A DNA stretch of 64,000 bases, from contig JABCZL010000010.1 of assembly GCA_013289685.1 (NCBI GenBank), positions 1 through 64,000 on the forward strand, written 5' to 3'. This DNA comes from Acidobacteriota bacterium. Lineage in GTDB: Bacteria; Acidobacteriota; Terriglobia; Terriglobales; Acidobacteriaceae. Shown here piece after piece: positions 25,492-34,791 of the stretch (positions are counted from its first letter, which is position 1; every line of letters starts with the position of its first letter). The notes under the pieces were generated by a model. That model ran no database searches, had not been told where the DNA came from, and worked only from the letters and a program-made list of their open reading frames with translations. Made by a program: the position numbers and the translations under genes.

Positions 25492-28400
25492 ATGAGCACT
25501 CACCACCGCCGTTCGACCCACTCCCCGTTTGTTAGATTCGTACTCGCTGTAGTGCCCGCCGCGCTGCTCCTGCTGGCCGGAACGCCCGCGGCCTACGCCC
25601 AGGTGGACCGCGCCTCACTCGAGGGCACCGTAACCGATCCGTCCGGAAGCGTCATTGTGGGCGCCGATATTAAGGTCGTCGCGGTCGATACTGGCCTGAG
25701 CGAAGAACAACATACGAATTCCAAGGGCTATTACCGTTTCCCGGGCCTGGCGGTGGGAGGTTACACGGTGACGGTCAGCACTGCCGGCTTCAAGACCAAG
25801 CTGATCGAAGACGTCATTCTCCGCGTAGGACAGACCCACACGTTGGACGTTCCGCTTGCCGTGGGAGCGATTAATGAGCAAATCGAGGTCAAGGCATCCA
25901 CGCTGGCCGATCGCACCACGGCCGAAGCGGCTACGGTGATTGACACAACTCAGATCGCGAGTCTGCCCAACAACGGTCGCGACTGGTCCAGCTTCACACT
26001 CCTCGCACCCTTCGCCCAGGACGACGGTGGTGGCGACCAACGTACCATCCGTTTTGCCGGCCGCGCCCGCGACGACAACAACTTTTCGATCGACGGTGTC
26101 GACGCCGGCGGCATTCAGGAGCAGGCACAGAAATCTCAGACTCGCCTGCAGATTTCGCAGGATGCCATCGAGGAATATCGCGTCAACAGCGCGTTATACG
26201 ACGCGGAATATGGCACACAAGCCGGCGGACAGATTGATGTCGAAACCAAGCACGGCACCAATGACTACCATGGGTCGGTATTTGGATATTTCCGAAACTC
26301 GGTTTTCGATGCGCGCAACTTCAACGACTACAATATCAACAACAATCCTGCTATTCCGCCGTTTCGCCTCGGGCAATACGGATTGACGATTGGCGGGCCC
26401 ATCAAGAAGAACAAGACATTCTTCTTTCTCAGTTATGAGGGTGTACGCCAGTTACAGTCGGTCGCGAACACATTCTTTGTGCCTTCGGGCATTTGCTGCG
26501 CCAATCCGACCAGTCCAACCGTTGCGGGCCAGGGAACACCTCTAACGGTTTCCTATCAGCAAGCGGTCTTGACCCAATCTCCGCAGATGTGCTCCATCAT
26601 GCAAGCCTATCCCTGGCGAGCCTCGGTGGGTTCGATCAATGGCTGTACACCGCGGTTTACCTACCCGGACTCCGCTTTCCAATATCTGGGGACGGATCCG
26701 ACCTCGTCGAACTACAACGCCGATTCTGACGTTCTCACTGCCCCCACCCCCACTACGGTTCACGAGGATACCTGGCTGGTCCGGATTGACCATCAAATCA
26801 ATGAAAAGACATTGCTCTACGGTCGCGCCCAGCGCGATATAAGTCTGGTAGATGCCCCCAACGGAAGTGCTCTGCCGGGGGACAAAGTCCAAACCATCAA
26901 CCATCCGGCGAACTATCTTTTGGCGGTGGAGCACACATTCACTCCCACTCTCTTTAATGAAGTCAAGTTTTACGTGAACCGTGCGCCCTTCCATAATCCT
27001 CAATCGAGCATACTCACCTACGCGGTAAGTACGCCCAGTAGTTTCGTCGGGCTGAACGACAATACGGCTGATATCGAGATTGGCTCGACCTTCGGTCTGG
27101 TCGACAACCTCACTTGGGTTCATGGTCGGAACGCGTTCAAGATGGGCATAGAGTACCGCCGTGTCCGGCTTAATCAGGGGCAAACTGCCGACAATGTCCT
27201 TAGCTTCAGCAGCGACCAAGACATGCTGAATGCGAATCTTTCGCAGATTTCCTTCATCGCTCCCTGGTGCTGCCACGGGCTGCGCCGCAACTTCATCATG
27301 CCGTATTTTCAGGATGAGTGGAAAGTTACACCCACTCTCACCGTGACGGCGGGGCTGCGCTGGGACTATTACGGAGTCGCCCACGAAGCCACCAACCGGA
27401 CTACCGTCTTCGATCTCAACGTGTTTCATGGCGTCTGCCTTGGGACGGGCTCGTTTAATGTCGCGCCGAGTCCCGGCCCGATCAACACTCCACCCTGTCC
27501 AGCCAATCCGGCTCTTTACAATCCAAACTACAAGAATTTTGATCCCCGGCTCGCAGTGGCATGGGCGCCAAGTGCGCTTCATGGGAAAACCGTTTTCCGT
27601 GCCGGTTTTGGCATTTATCACGGTGCGGCGCAGAACGACGACCTGAACGCCGGGCTGGAAAGCGACACGTTCCGGGTAACAGTGAATCCTCCGACGGATA
27701 ATACCGGCAACACCCTCCCGTTCCCCCTGGAGCCCGCGTACCAGCAGACAGAACCGGACCTCTCGAATCTTCCTCAGGGAACAAGCCCGACGAAGGTTGG
27801 AAACAAATTCCGTGCCCTTCAGCGGCAGGGCCGCCGTGACCTGTATTCGGAGACGTGGGGCTTGACGGTGGAGCATCAACTTCCCTCCAACTTCACGGCC
27901 TCGGCGCAGTACCTGGGAAGCCGAGGTGTGCGGTTGTTCTCACGCGGCGGAGTTAACATGTGCACGGAGCCGGTCACGTTCAATCCCGTAGACGGCGATT
28001 GCTTCCGCACCCTCGACCCGTACTATCCCGCGGGGAACCCCTTCGGTTCCACCGACTACAAGAGTGACATCGGCTCGAGCACGTACAATGCTCTCGGCCT
28101 GTCTCTCGAGCGCCGCTTTAGCCAAGGGCTGTCGTTCCAAGGCCGCTACACTTGGTCCCATTCCATCAACGATGGCTCGGTTGGCGGCGGCGAGTCCAAC
28201 GGGCCAGAGAACCTGAACTGCCTTCAGTGCGACAAAGGCCCCAGCATTTTTGATGTTCGGCACAACGTCGCGGTCAATGCTGTCTATGAGCTCCCGTTTG
28301 GACCCGGGAAGACGTTCCTTAGCTCTCCCGGGATACTTGGCCGGTTGGTGGGGGGCTGGGAACTGAGCAGCATTGGCCTCTGGCACACCGGGCATCCATT

Positions 28401-29007
28401 GACTGTCTTCATGGACCTGGGCGGCGGTGTAAATAGCGGCATCAGCGTCCCCGCCTCAAACCCGAATTCTGCCTTCAATGGAAAAGCGTTTACCTTCCTT
28501 CTTCCCGACGGTAACGACCAGACGACCCAGCGGCCTGACATCATCCCAGGAGTGCCCTTGACTCTGCCTCACCAAAGCCCGCTCACCGCCGTTTCCAACG
28601 GAAGTCCGTTAATCAATTTTGCTGCGTTCGCGCCTCCGCCGACTGACGCAAACGGAAATTTCACGCGGTATGGCAATGAGCCCAACGGGGCTATTCGGGC
28701 CGTGAACTACTGGCAAATCGACTTCGCACTGACCAAGGAAACCAAGCTCACCGAGCACGTCGCGATGGAGTTCGCAGTGCAGGCATTTAATATCTTCAAC
28801 CATGTCCAACTCGGCGATCCGGGGGCGCTGAATGTCGTCTACAATACCCCGCTTAATTCAACGGCGGGATACCTTACATCTCAGAACGGCTTCGGGACCG
28901 TCAGCTCGACCGTGAACTTCAATAACAACAACGACAACGCCGCTTCTCCGAATACCGGTACCGGGCTGCCGCGGCAGCTTCAGTTCATGGTTCGCTTCAA
29001 ATTCTGA
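25492..29007 (+). CDS. Oar-like TonB-dependent receptor with carboxypeptidase-regulatory domain
   Basis: This 1171-residue outer-membrane protein has a signal peptide ending at AAYAQ. A carboxypeptidase-regulatory-like beta-sandwich follows (about residues 40-125; SLEGTVTDPSGSVIVGADIKV), then a plug domain (about residues 140-250; SLPNNGRDWSSF, FSIDGVDAGG) and a large beta-barrel to the C-terminal QFMVRFKF. The last residue is aromatic, as expected for barrel insertion. AAGGAG precedes the ATG. Such receptors in Acidobacteria probably import large substrates such as glycans or peptides using TonB energy; the substrate is not visible. It is divergent from the two-component pair, and no TonB/ExbB genes are close. 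Confidence 0.93.
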   Translation: MSTHHRRSTHSPFVRFVLAVVPAALLLLAGTPAAYAQVDRASLEGTVTDPSGSVIVGADIKVVAVDTGLSEEQHTNSKGYYRFPGLAVGGYTVTVSTAGFKTKLIEDVILRVGQTHTLDVPLAVGAINEQIEVKASTLADRTTAEAATVIDTTQIASLPNNGRDWSSFTLLAPFAQDDGGGDQRTIRFAGRARDDNNFSIDGVDAGGIQEQAQKSQTRLQISQDAIEEYRVNSALYDAEYGTQAGGQIDVETKHGTNDYHGSVFGYFRNSVFDARNFNDYNINNNPAIPPFRLGQYGLTIGGPIKKNKTFFFLSYEGVRQLQSVANTFFVPSGICCANPTSPTVAGQGTPLTVSYQQAVLTQSPQMCSIMQAYPWRASVGSINGCTPRFTYPDSAFQYLGTDPTSSNYNADSDVLTAPTPTTVHEDTWLVRIDHQINEKTLLYGRAQRDISLVDAPNGSALPGDKVQTINHPANYLLAVEHTFTPTLFNEVKFYVNRAPFHNPQSSILTYAVSTPSSFVGLNDNTADIEIGSTFGLVDNLTWVHGRNAFKMGIEYRRVRLNQGQTADNVLSFSSDQDMLNANLSQISFIAPWCCHGLRRNFIMPYFQDEWKVTPTLTVTAGLRWDYYGVAHEATNRTTVFDLNVFHGVCLGTGSFNVAPSPGPINTPPCPANPALYNPNYKNFDPRLAVAWAPSALHGKTVFRAGFGIYHGAAQNDDLNAGLESDTFRVTVNPPTDNTGNTLPFPLEPAYQQTEPDLSNLPQGTSPTKVGNKFRALQRQGRRDLYSETWGLTVEHQLPSNFTASAQYLGSRGVRLFSRGGVNMCTEPVTFNPVDGDCFRTLDPYYPAGNPFGSTDYKSDIGSSTYNALGLSLERRFSQGLSFQGRYTWSHSINDGSVGGGESNGPENLNCLQCDKGPSIFDVRHNVAVNAVYELPFGPGKTFLSSPGILGRLVGGWELSSIGLWHTGHPLTVFMDLGGGVNSGISVPASNPNSAFNGKAFTFLLPDGNDQTTQRPDIIPGVPLTLPHQSPLTAVSNGSPLINFAAFAPPPTDANGNFTRYGNEPNGAIRAVNYWQIDFALTKETKLTEHVAMEFAVQAFNIFNHVQLGDPGALNVVYNTPLNSTAGYLTSQNGFGTVSSTVNFNNNNDNAASPNTGTGLPRQLQFMVRFKF

Positions 29008-29074
29008 CCTGTGGAATTGGCCTTTCAGAGAGATTTCAGGCGCGGGCCCTAAGCTCGCGCCTGGGGATCAATCA

Positions 29075-29224
29075 ATGAATCGCAAGTTGTGGCGGATACT
29101 CGTGCTTCTGAGCCGCACAGTGCCGGCGGCAGCGGCGCCGTCCGGTGGCTACTCCGTCAACCAAGAAAATTCCTGGTCGTGGGACAATAGGATTCTGACT
29201 CCGGAGCGGGAACTTCACCTATGA
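29075..29224 (+). CDS. possible 49-residue leader ORF
   Basis: A short ORF (MNRKLWRILVLLSRTVPAAAAPSGGY...) has a signal-like start and ends in an overlap with the start of the metallophosphoesterase gene. It has no good ribosome site and could be a remnant of a longer gene. Treat it as tentative. Confidence 0.25.
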   Translation: MNRKLWRILVLLSRTVPAAAAPSGGYSVNQENSWSWDNRILTPERELHL

Positions 29225-30246
29225 ATTCGCGACGCACACCATTCGCGCAAGCCGCAGTCGTGATGTTCAGGACCTCGATTCTCGTTTTCCTCTGCTGCAC
29301 ATTCATGGGCTGTACCAGCAAGTCGAGCGCGCAGACGTCCACCGTTGATCTGCAGCTCGACTTGAAAACTCCGTTCCGCTTCGTGGCTTACGGCGACACG
29401 CGCTTCCACGATCCCAAGGACACCGAAGCCGCCAATCCTCCGGTGCGCGTCGCGCTGGTGCAGGCTATCGCCGACGTGAACCCGGCATTCATTTGCTTCA
29501 CCGGCGACATCGTCTATAACGGCAACGACGCCGACGACTGGAAGGTTTGGGACAGCGAAACCAGCGTCTTCCGGGACAAGAAAATCCCTGTCTATCCGGC
29601 GCTGGGCAACCATGACCTGCACGGAAAAGAAGAAGTCGCGCTGGGCAACTACTTTCAGCGCTTCCCCGACTTGAAGAACAGCCGTTACTACTCCGTGCGC
29701 GCGGCCAATACGCTAATTCTCGTGATTGACAGCTCTCTGGATGAAGTCTCCGGCCCGCAGGGCCAGTGGCTGGCCGACAAACTCGATCACGTTCCCGCGG
29801 AGGTGGATTTTGTGTTCGTCATGGACCATCATCCGCCCTACACCAGTTCTTCCGACGAAAAGAAATTCGGGGGCGGACACTCGGCACGCACCACCGAGCA
29901 GGCGTTGGCAAAGACTCTCGAAGCGCGACAACCCCACGCGTCTTACCGCATCGTCGTTTTCTCTGGGCACGTGCACAACTACGAGCGCCACGAGCACGGC
30001 GGCGTCACGTATTTTGTCTCGGGCGGGGGCGCGGCTCACGCGTATCCCATTGAGCGCGCCGCGGACGATCCTTTTCAGAGCAAAGAAGTTAATTATCACT
30101 ACCTGCTGGTCGAGGTCGACCAGAAGCAATTGAAAGTCACCATGAACCGCCTGGACCTGACCACCGGCAAGGCCGTCTGGACGCAGCCCGACTCGGTAAA
30201 GATAACGGTTCCGGCGGCAGCCGCCGCGCAGGCGGCCGGACGATAA
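29221..30246 (+). CDS. secreted metallophosphoesterase (calcineurin-like)
   Basis: The 341-residue protein has a lipoprotein signal (SILVFLCCTFMGCTSK), so it should be membrane-anchored in the periplasm. The two-metal phosphoesterase motifs are in order: YGDTRFHD, CFTGDIVYNGND, ALGNHDLHG, MDHHPPYTS and SGHVHNYERHEHGG. An alternative start at M15 (29263) gives a shorter signal but no ribosome site. Substrates of this family range from phosphomonoesters to phosphodiesters and cannot be told from sequence. It follows the receptor gene by about 210 nt on the same strand; a repeat hairpin and the YchF gene follow. Confidence 0.9.
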   Translation: MNSRRTPFAQAAVVMFRTSILVFLCCTFMGCTSKSSAQTSTVDLQLDLKTPFRFVAYGDTRFHDPKDTEAANPPVRVALVQAIADVNPAFICFTGDIVYNGNDADDWKVWDSETSVFRDKKIPVYPALGNHDLHGKEEVALGNYFQRFPDLKNSRYYSVRAANTLILVIDSSLDEVSGPQGQWLADKLDHVPAEVDFVFVMDHHPPYTSSSDEKKFGGGHSARTTEQALAKTLEARQPHASYRIVVFSGHVHNYERHEHGGVTYFVSGGGAAHAYPIERAADDPFQSKEVNYHYLLVEVDQKQLKVTMNRLDLTTGKAVWTQPDSVKITVPAAAAAQAAGR

Positions 30247-30255
30247 CTTTCTTCA

Positions 30256-30331
30256 CCACGAAGGACACGAAGCACGACGAAGAGATCTTTGTCTGGACGT
30301 TCTCCTTCGTGTGACTTCGTGTCCTTAGTGG
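30256..30331. repeat. inverted repeat of the CTTCGTG family
   Basis: CCACGAAGGACACGAAG is mirrored by ACTTCGTGTCCTTAGTGG with one mismatch. It lies after the metallophosphoesterase stop. A 30-nt segment (30304-30333) matches 46071-46100 at 26 of 30 positions, so it is a dispersed repeat that may also act as a transcription end. Confidence 0.65.
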
Positions 30332-30490
30332 TTGATGGTTTTTCTTTCAAGCATCCGCAGTCTGGGCAATTCCCTCCCCATCGTTTATCCTGAAAGGTTG
30401 TCAGACGCGCGCTGAAAGCGCCGTCAACCTGTCCTTAATTCCAACAAAGAACCAGCTAAAAGCCAAGAGCCAATAGCTAAGAGCTTTCCT

Positions 30491-31573
30491 ATGAAAACCG
30501 GCATTATTGGCCTGCCCCAGGTAGGCAAGACATCGCTGTTCCGCATCCTGACCAAGGCGCACCTTTCCGCGCAGGCCAGCAACCCGCGCGAAGCGCACAT
30601 CGGCGTCGCCAAGGTTCCCGACGACCGCCTCGACCGCCTCGCCGCGCTCTACAACCCTAAAAAGCTCACCCACACTTCGGTGGAATACGTCGATGTCGGC
30701 GCCATTGGCCAGGACGCACTCAAGGAAACCGCCTACATCGGCCATCTGCGCCAGGTCGATGCCCTCGCCCACGTGGTGCGCGTGTTTGAGGACCCCTCGG
30801 TTCCATTGGTGGCGGAAATCGATCCCTTGCGCGACATCAAGAATGTCGAGTTCGACCTGATGGTCAGCGATCTCGGCCAGATCGAGAAGCGGCTAGAGCG
30901 CCTGGAGAAAGACCTCAAGAAGATGAAGACTCCGGAACTCGAAAAAGAATTCGAGCTGCTGAAGCGCGCCAACGCGCATCTGGGGGCCGAAAAGCCGCTG
31001 CGCGAAATGGAAATGACGCCCGAGGACAAGAAGCGTCTTCGCGGCTTCATGTTCCTGAGCGAGAAGCCGATTTTCTATGTGCTCAACATCGGTGAGTCGA
31101 TGGAGTTAGGCAAAGAACTCGAAGAAGCCGTCAGCAAGTACAAGCTAACGGAAAGTGCCGCGCGCCCTAACGCGGCGGCTACGGCTATCTGCGGAAAAGT
31201 CGAGGCCGAGCTCGCTGAAATGAGCGACGCTGATGCCGCCGAATTTCTCTCCAGTTACGGTCTGAAGGAAAGCGGCCTGGTCCGCCTGATTCGCACAACC
31301 TACAAATTGCTGGGGCTGATCTCATTCTTCACGGCCGGAGAAGACGAGTGCCGCGCCTGGCAGGTTCCCGCGCACAGCCGGGCTCAGGAAGCAGCCGGAG
31401 CCATCCACTCCGATCTGGAAAAGCATTTCATCCGTGCCGAAACCATCCGCTGGGACCAGCTGCTCGAGGCTGGCTCCGAAGCCAACGGCAGAGCCAAAGG
31501 CACACTGCGTCTGGAAGGCAAGGATTACATCGTGCAAGATGGCGACGTGATGCACATTCGGCATAGCGGATAG
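30491..31573 (+). CDS. ychF: redox-related P-loop NTPase YchF
   Basis: The protein is 360 residues, close to the usual 363. The G-domain has GLPQVGKTSL (P-loop), VDVGAIGQDA in place of the usual D-x-P-G-L, and PIFYVLNIGES near the base-recognition site. A coiled-coil insert (about residues 130-185; RLERLEKDLKKMKTPELEKEFELLKRA) is typical. The C-terminal TGS domain ends in DYIVQDGDVMHIRHSG. YchF/OLA1 proteins bind ATP in preference to GTP and associate with ribosomes. The N-terminus is three residues shorter than in some homologues. It stands alone between the repeat hairpin and the metallo-beta-lactamase gene. Confidence 0.95.
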   Translation: MKTGIIGLPQVGKTSLFRILTKAHLSAQASNPREAHIGVAKVPDDRLDRLAALYNPKKLTHTSVEYVDVGAIGQDALKETAYIGHLRQVDALAHVVRVFEDPSVPLVAEIDPLRDIKNVEFDLMVSDLGQIEKRLERLEKDLKKMKTPELEKEFELLKRANAHLGAEKPLREMEMTPEDKKRLRGFMFLSEKPIFYVLNIGESMELGKELEEAVSKYKLTESAARPNAAATAICGKVEAELAEMSDADAAEFLSSYGLKESGLVRLIRTTYKLLGLISFFTAGEDECRAWQVPAHSRAQEAAGAIHSDLEKHFIRAETIRWDQLLEAGSEANGRAKGTLRLEGKDYIVQDGDVMHIRHSG

Positions 31574-31629
31574 CCTGCAAGTACCTGGTTTCGGGAAGAG
31601 CAGCCCTCGCACCACCGTATACTCTTCGT

Positions 31630-32517
31630 ATGCTGACTCGTCTGATGTTGTTTGGTTCGGCCTTGGCACTCGCCGCCTGCCTGTTCGCACAGGCGAGTAC
31701 CCAGGCCCCTGGTTCCCCAGACTGGAGTGAACCCTTCCCTGCCCATCGCATGATCGGCAACATCTATTACGTGGGCAGCCGCGGGCTGGCTTCATACCTG
31801 ATCACTACACCTGCCGGACACATTCTGATCAACAGCAACCTGAAGACGTCCGTCCCGCTGATCCGCGAGAACATTGAAAAGTTGGGCTTTCACTTCACCG
31901 ATGTAAAGGTCCTTCTCATCAGCCATGCTCACTTCGACCACGACGCAGGCAGCGCCGAGATCAAGAAACTGACCGGTGCAAGATACATGGTGATGGAAGG
32001 GGATGTAAGCGTCGTCGAGTCGGGTGGCAAGACCGACTTCCAATACGGTGACGATGCAACGCTCCTCTATCCACCGACCAAAGTGGATCGGGTTCTGCAT
32101 GACGGAGACGTGGTGAAACTCGGCGATGCGGCGCTGACTGCTCACAAGACCGCCGGGCACACCCAGGGCTGCACTACCTGGAGCTTGAGGGTCAGCGAGG
32201 CGGGCAAGTCTTACGATGTTGTGATTGTCGGCAGCCCCAACGTCAATCCGGGATACAAGCTGGTCCACAATGCGCGCTATCCCGAGATCGCAGAGGATTA
32301 CGCGCACGGCTTTTGCGTCCTCAAGTCGCTGCCCTGCGACGTTTTTCTGGGCGCCCACGGGAGTTATTACGGAATGGAAGCGAAGTACGCGAGACTGAAC
32401 GCCGGCGGACCCAACCCATACATCGATTCAGCAGGCTACAAGAATTACGTTGCGGACCGGGAACAGGCATTCCTCGCTGAATTGCAGAAGCAAAAAGCGG
32501 CTGTGAAAAAGCAGTAG
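31630..32517 (+). CDS. subclass B3 metallo-beta-lactamase-like hydrolase
   Basis: This 295-residue exported protein has a signal peptide (MLTRLMLFGSALALAACLFAQA). All B3 zinc ligands are visible: H99, H101, D103 and H104 in ISHAHFDHD, H177 in TAGHTQG and H243 in LGAHGSYYG. The PDWSEPFPAHRMIGNIYYVGSRGLASYLI start is the standard B3 N-terminus. B3 enzymes hydrolyse carbapenems and other beta-lactams in the periplasm; environmental members may have other physiological substrates. It begins 57 nt after ychF. Activity is inferred from conserved ligands only. Confidence 0.92.
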   Translation: MLTRLMLFGSALALAACLFAQASTQAPGSPDWSEPFPAHRMIGNIYYVGSRGLASYLITTPAGHILINSNLKTSVPLIRENIEKLGFHFTDVKVLLISHAHFDHDAGSAEIKKLTGARYMVMEGDVSVVESGGKTDFQYGDDATLLYPPTKVDRVLHDGDVVKLGDAALTAHKTAGHTQGCTTWSLRVSEAGKSYDVVIVGSPNVNPGYKLVHNARYPEIAEDYAHGFCVLKSLPCDVFLGAHGSYYGMEAKYARLNAGGPNPYIDSAGYKNYVADREQAFLAELQKQKAAVKKQ

Positions 32518-32540
32518 GCAGTACCCCGAACATTCACACT

Positions 32541-33272
32541 ATGGGTGCCATCGCCACCAGCGTGCTTCTCGGATTGACCGCCGCGGCGGCCAACGTCTTC
32601 GGCGGCGCGATCATTGTGCAGCGGCATTGGGAGCGGCGCTATCTCCGCTACTTTGTCGCACTGGGCGCGGGATTCATGCTGGCTACGGCCCTGATCGAGA
32701 TGGTTCCCGAGAGCATCGAGCTGCGCGGACGGTCCGCAGCCTTTCTCGTGTTACTCGGCTATCTGATCATCCATTTCTTCGAGCACACGGTCACCCCGCA
32801 CTTCCACTTTGGCGAAGAAACACATCGCGACGAATTCATTCAATCCCACAAGGGATACTCCGTCCTGCTCGGACTCATCATCCACACGTTCTTCGACGGT
32901 ATCGCCATTGCGTCCGGATTTCTGGTGTCGAACTGGCTGGGCTGGCTGATCTTTCTGGCGATTTTCCTGCACAAAATTCCCGAGGGCTTTACCGTGAGCT
33001 CCGTCATGCTGGCCAGCGGACGCAGCCGGGGCACGGCTTGGGGTGCGTCGGTAGTGTTGGGTGGGTCAACGCTCGCGGGCGTTCTTACAATGGCTCTGTT
33101 TCGCCATCACGTCGGGGCGGGTTTGCCGCTGGCGGCGGGAGTCACCATCTATGTTGCCGCTTCCGACCTGATTCCCGAAGTCAACAAAGAACCGGCGATG
33201 AAGATGGCTTTACTGGTCTTCGTGGGCGCAGGAGTCTTCTTCCTGCTCGACCATTTATTCCATGTGCACTGA
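32541..33272 (+). CDS. ZIP-family metal transporter
   Basis: This 243-residue inner-membrane protein has about eight hydrophobic segments. The ZIP metal-site helices are clear: IIHTFFDGIAIASGF and LHKIPEGFTVSSVML, each with the His and Asp/Glu pair used for divalent metals. A His-containing loop (EHTVTPHFHFGEETHRDE) lies between TM3 and TM4. It likely moves zinc or a similar metal into the cytoplasm. It starts 24 nt after the B3 lactamase gene, whose enzyme needs zinc. The shared transcription unit is plausible; a functional link is speculation. Confidence 0.93.
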   Translation: MGAIATSVLLGLTAAAANVFGGAIIVQRHWERRYLRYFVALGAGFMLATALIEMVPESIELRGRSAAFLVLLGYLIIHFFEHTVTPHFHFGEETHRDEFIQSHKGYSVLLGLIIHTFFDGIAIASGFLVSNWLGWLIFLAIFLHKIPEGFTVSSVMLASGRSRGTAWGASVVLGGSTLAGVLTMALFRHHVGAGLPLAAGVTIYVAASDLIPEVNKEPAMKMALLVFVGAGVFFLLDHLFHVH

Positions 33273-33343
33273 TTCAGTATCCAGTAGCCTGTACCAAGAG
33301 AAAACTCGTCGCCCTCTCTGGGTACTGGCCACCGGGTACTGAT

Positions 33344-34630
33344 TTAGTCCACCGTATGTTTCGCCGTATACCCGTCGCGCGAAACAACTTCGATCTTCAC
33401 GTCTTTGCCCTTCTGGTCCTTCACTTTCAACGGACCGCCATCGGCCGCCACCACCTGAACTTTCAGCTTGCGGTAGGTGCCGTCGAGCTTCGCGTTGCTG
33501 GGCGCGTAGGACAAGGTGTACTGGTTGCGAATGTCGTTGGAAATATCCCCAAACAGTTCCGGCAGTTCGCCGTCAAAACGCGGAAAGTAGGCGCGCCCTC
33601 CGGTCATGGCCGCAAACGTTCTCATCTCATTGTCGCCCTGCAGGTAGTCCATGCGGCCGACCGGGATGCCCATGCCGTGCGCGTTGCGGCACTGTCCCGG
33701 ATGGGTGTCACAGAACTCCCGAACAATGAATCCCACGCAGATGGGGAAGATGGTCACATCCTTGGTGTCCTTGATCTTCTTCATCATCTTGTCCAGCGTC
33801 AGCTTGCTGAAGGTGTCGATTCCCGTCGTCACCAGGATGACGTACTTCTTTCCTTCCACGCGATCGAGTCGATCCAGCGTGTCATACAGGGCGTCGAAAA
33901 GATTGGTCTCCGAGAACCCCGGGATGCGCAACTGGTTCAGCGCTCCATAAACAGCCTTCTTGTCTTGGGTAAAGTCGACCAGAATGTGCGGTTGCATATC
34001 GTAATACGCCACCGCGACCCAGTCGTCTTTCTTCAGCGAATTGGCGAACGAATACGAGGCCTGAAGAGCCTGAATCATGAACACGTAGTTCGTCGAAGCA
34101 TATTCCACTAGCAGCACCGCCGTAATCGGCGCCTGCGACACATTGAAGTGCGTCACGGTCTGGGGAACTCCATCTTCCATGACCTTGAAGTTACCTTGCT
34201 TCAGCCCGGGAATGAACTGCCCGTCTTTCGTCGTAACCAGCACGTCCACATTGACCAGCGGCACGTTCACTTTCAGCGAATAGTCCGGCATATCCTCGGG
34301 CCTTTTCGCAGTGACGGGCGGAGGCGGCGGGGGCGCGTCTTCCGCCTTCTTCTTCGGGATCGCATACGGACCCATGTTGTCGGTGGGACCACCGGCTTCG
34401 GCCGGAGCGTCCTGCTTGGGTTTGCCGTTGTCCTGGGTTTGGGATGACGTTTGGGATGTTGTTTGGGATGACGTCTGGGCCGGAGTTTGCGCCGGCGTCT
34501 GAGTCTGGTCCTGCGCCACTCCTGGAAGCGCCCCACAGAGCAGCGCCAGGCCGATCGCCGGCGCGAAAATTGCGCTCAAGCCATTCCCGCTGTTGCATTG
34601 TAAAGTCTTATCTTTGTGCCGATTAAACAT
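33344..34630 (-). CDS. VWFA-related secreted protein with Gln/Thr repeat linker
   Basis: This 428-residue protein has a signal peptide (...IFAPAIGLALLCGALPGVAQ). A low-complexity stretch QTQTPAQTPAQTSSQTTSQTSSQ and a PPPPPP stretch follow, then a beta-rich region (VNVPLVNVDVLVTTKDGQFIPGLKQGNFKVMEDG) and a VWA-like domain. The VWA MIDAS is altered (VLLVEYASTNY where DxSxS is expected), whereas the 10416 paralogue keeps DNSGSM. The metal site may therefore be lost here. A late VTTGIDTFSKLTLDKMMKKIKD and the sequence RNQYTLSYAPSNAKLDGTYRKLKV are shared features of the family. It is divergent from the S55 peptidase gene. Confidence 0.87.
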   Translation of the reverse strand: MFNRHKDKTLQCNSGNGLSAIFAPAIGLALLCGALPGVAQDQTQTPAQTPAQTSSQTTSQTSSQTQDNGKPKQDAPAEAGGPTDNMGPYAIPKKKAEDAPPPPPPVTAKRPEDMPDYSLKVNVPLVNVDVLVTTKDGQFIPGLKQGNFKVMEDGVPQTVTHFNVSQAPITAVLLVEYASTNYVFMIQALQASYSFANSLKKDDWVAVAYYDMQPHILVDFTQDKKAVYGALNQLRIPGFSETNLFDALYDTLDRLDRVEGKKYVILVTTGIDTFSKLTLDKMMKKIKDTKDVTIFPICVGFIVREFCDTHPGQCRNAHGMGIPVGRMDYLQGDNEMRTFAAMTGGRAYFPRFDGELPELFGDISNDIRNQYTLSYAPSNAKLDGTYRKLKVQVVAADGGPLKVKDQKGKDVKIEVVSRDGYTAKHTVD

Positions 34631-34791
34631 GGTGAACCCCGAAAACTCTCTATGCTAGTATAGACGCAAGGATTCGCAATTGGGATGTTTTGCCCGGTCC
34701 CAGATCTTTTCCCCCTTCCGTGCAACGAGTCGCAGTTGGTCCGAGTCTAATCTGTATTAGGACCTGTTGGCGGGTCCTGTCGGGGCATTAC

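Noticed and set aside
26542-27879. 445-aa minus-strand ORF
   Set aside because: It lies wholly inside the TonB-dependent receptor gene, is rich in Arg/Gly/Val with no domain or signal, and has the composition of an antisense shadow.
32627-34111. 494-aa plus-strand ORF
   Set aside because: It spans the end of the ZIP gene in another frame and the antisense of the VWFA gene. Two real genes explain the same bases.
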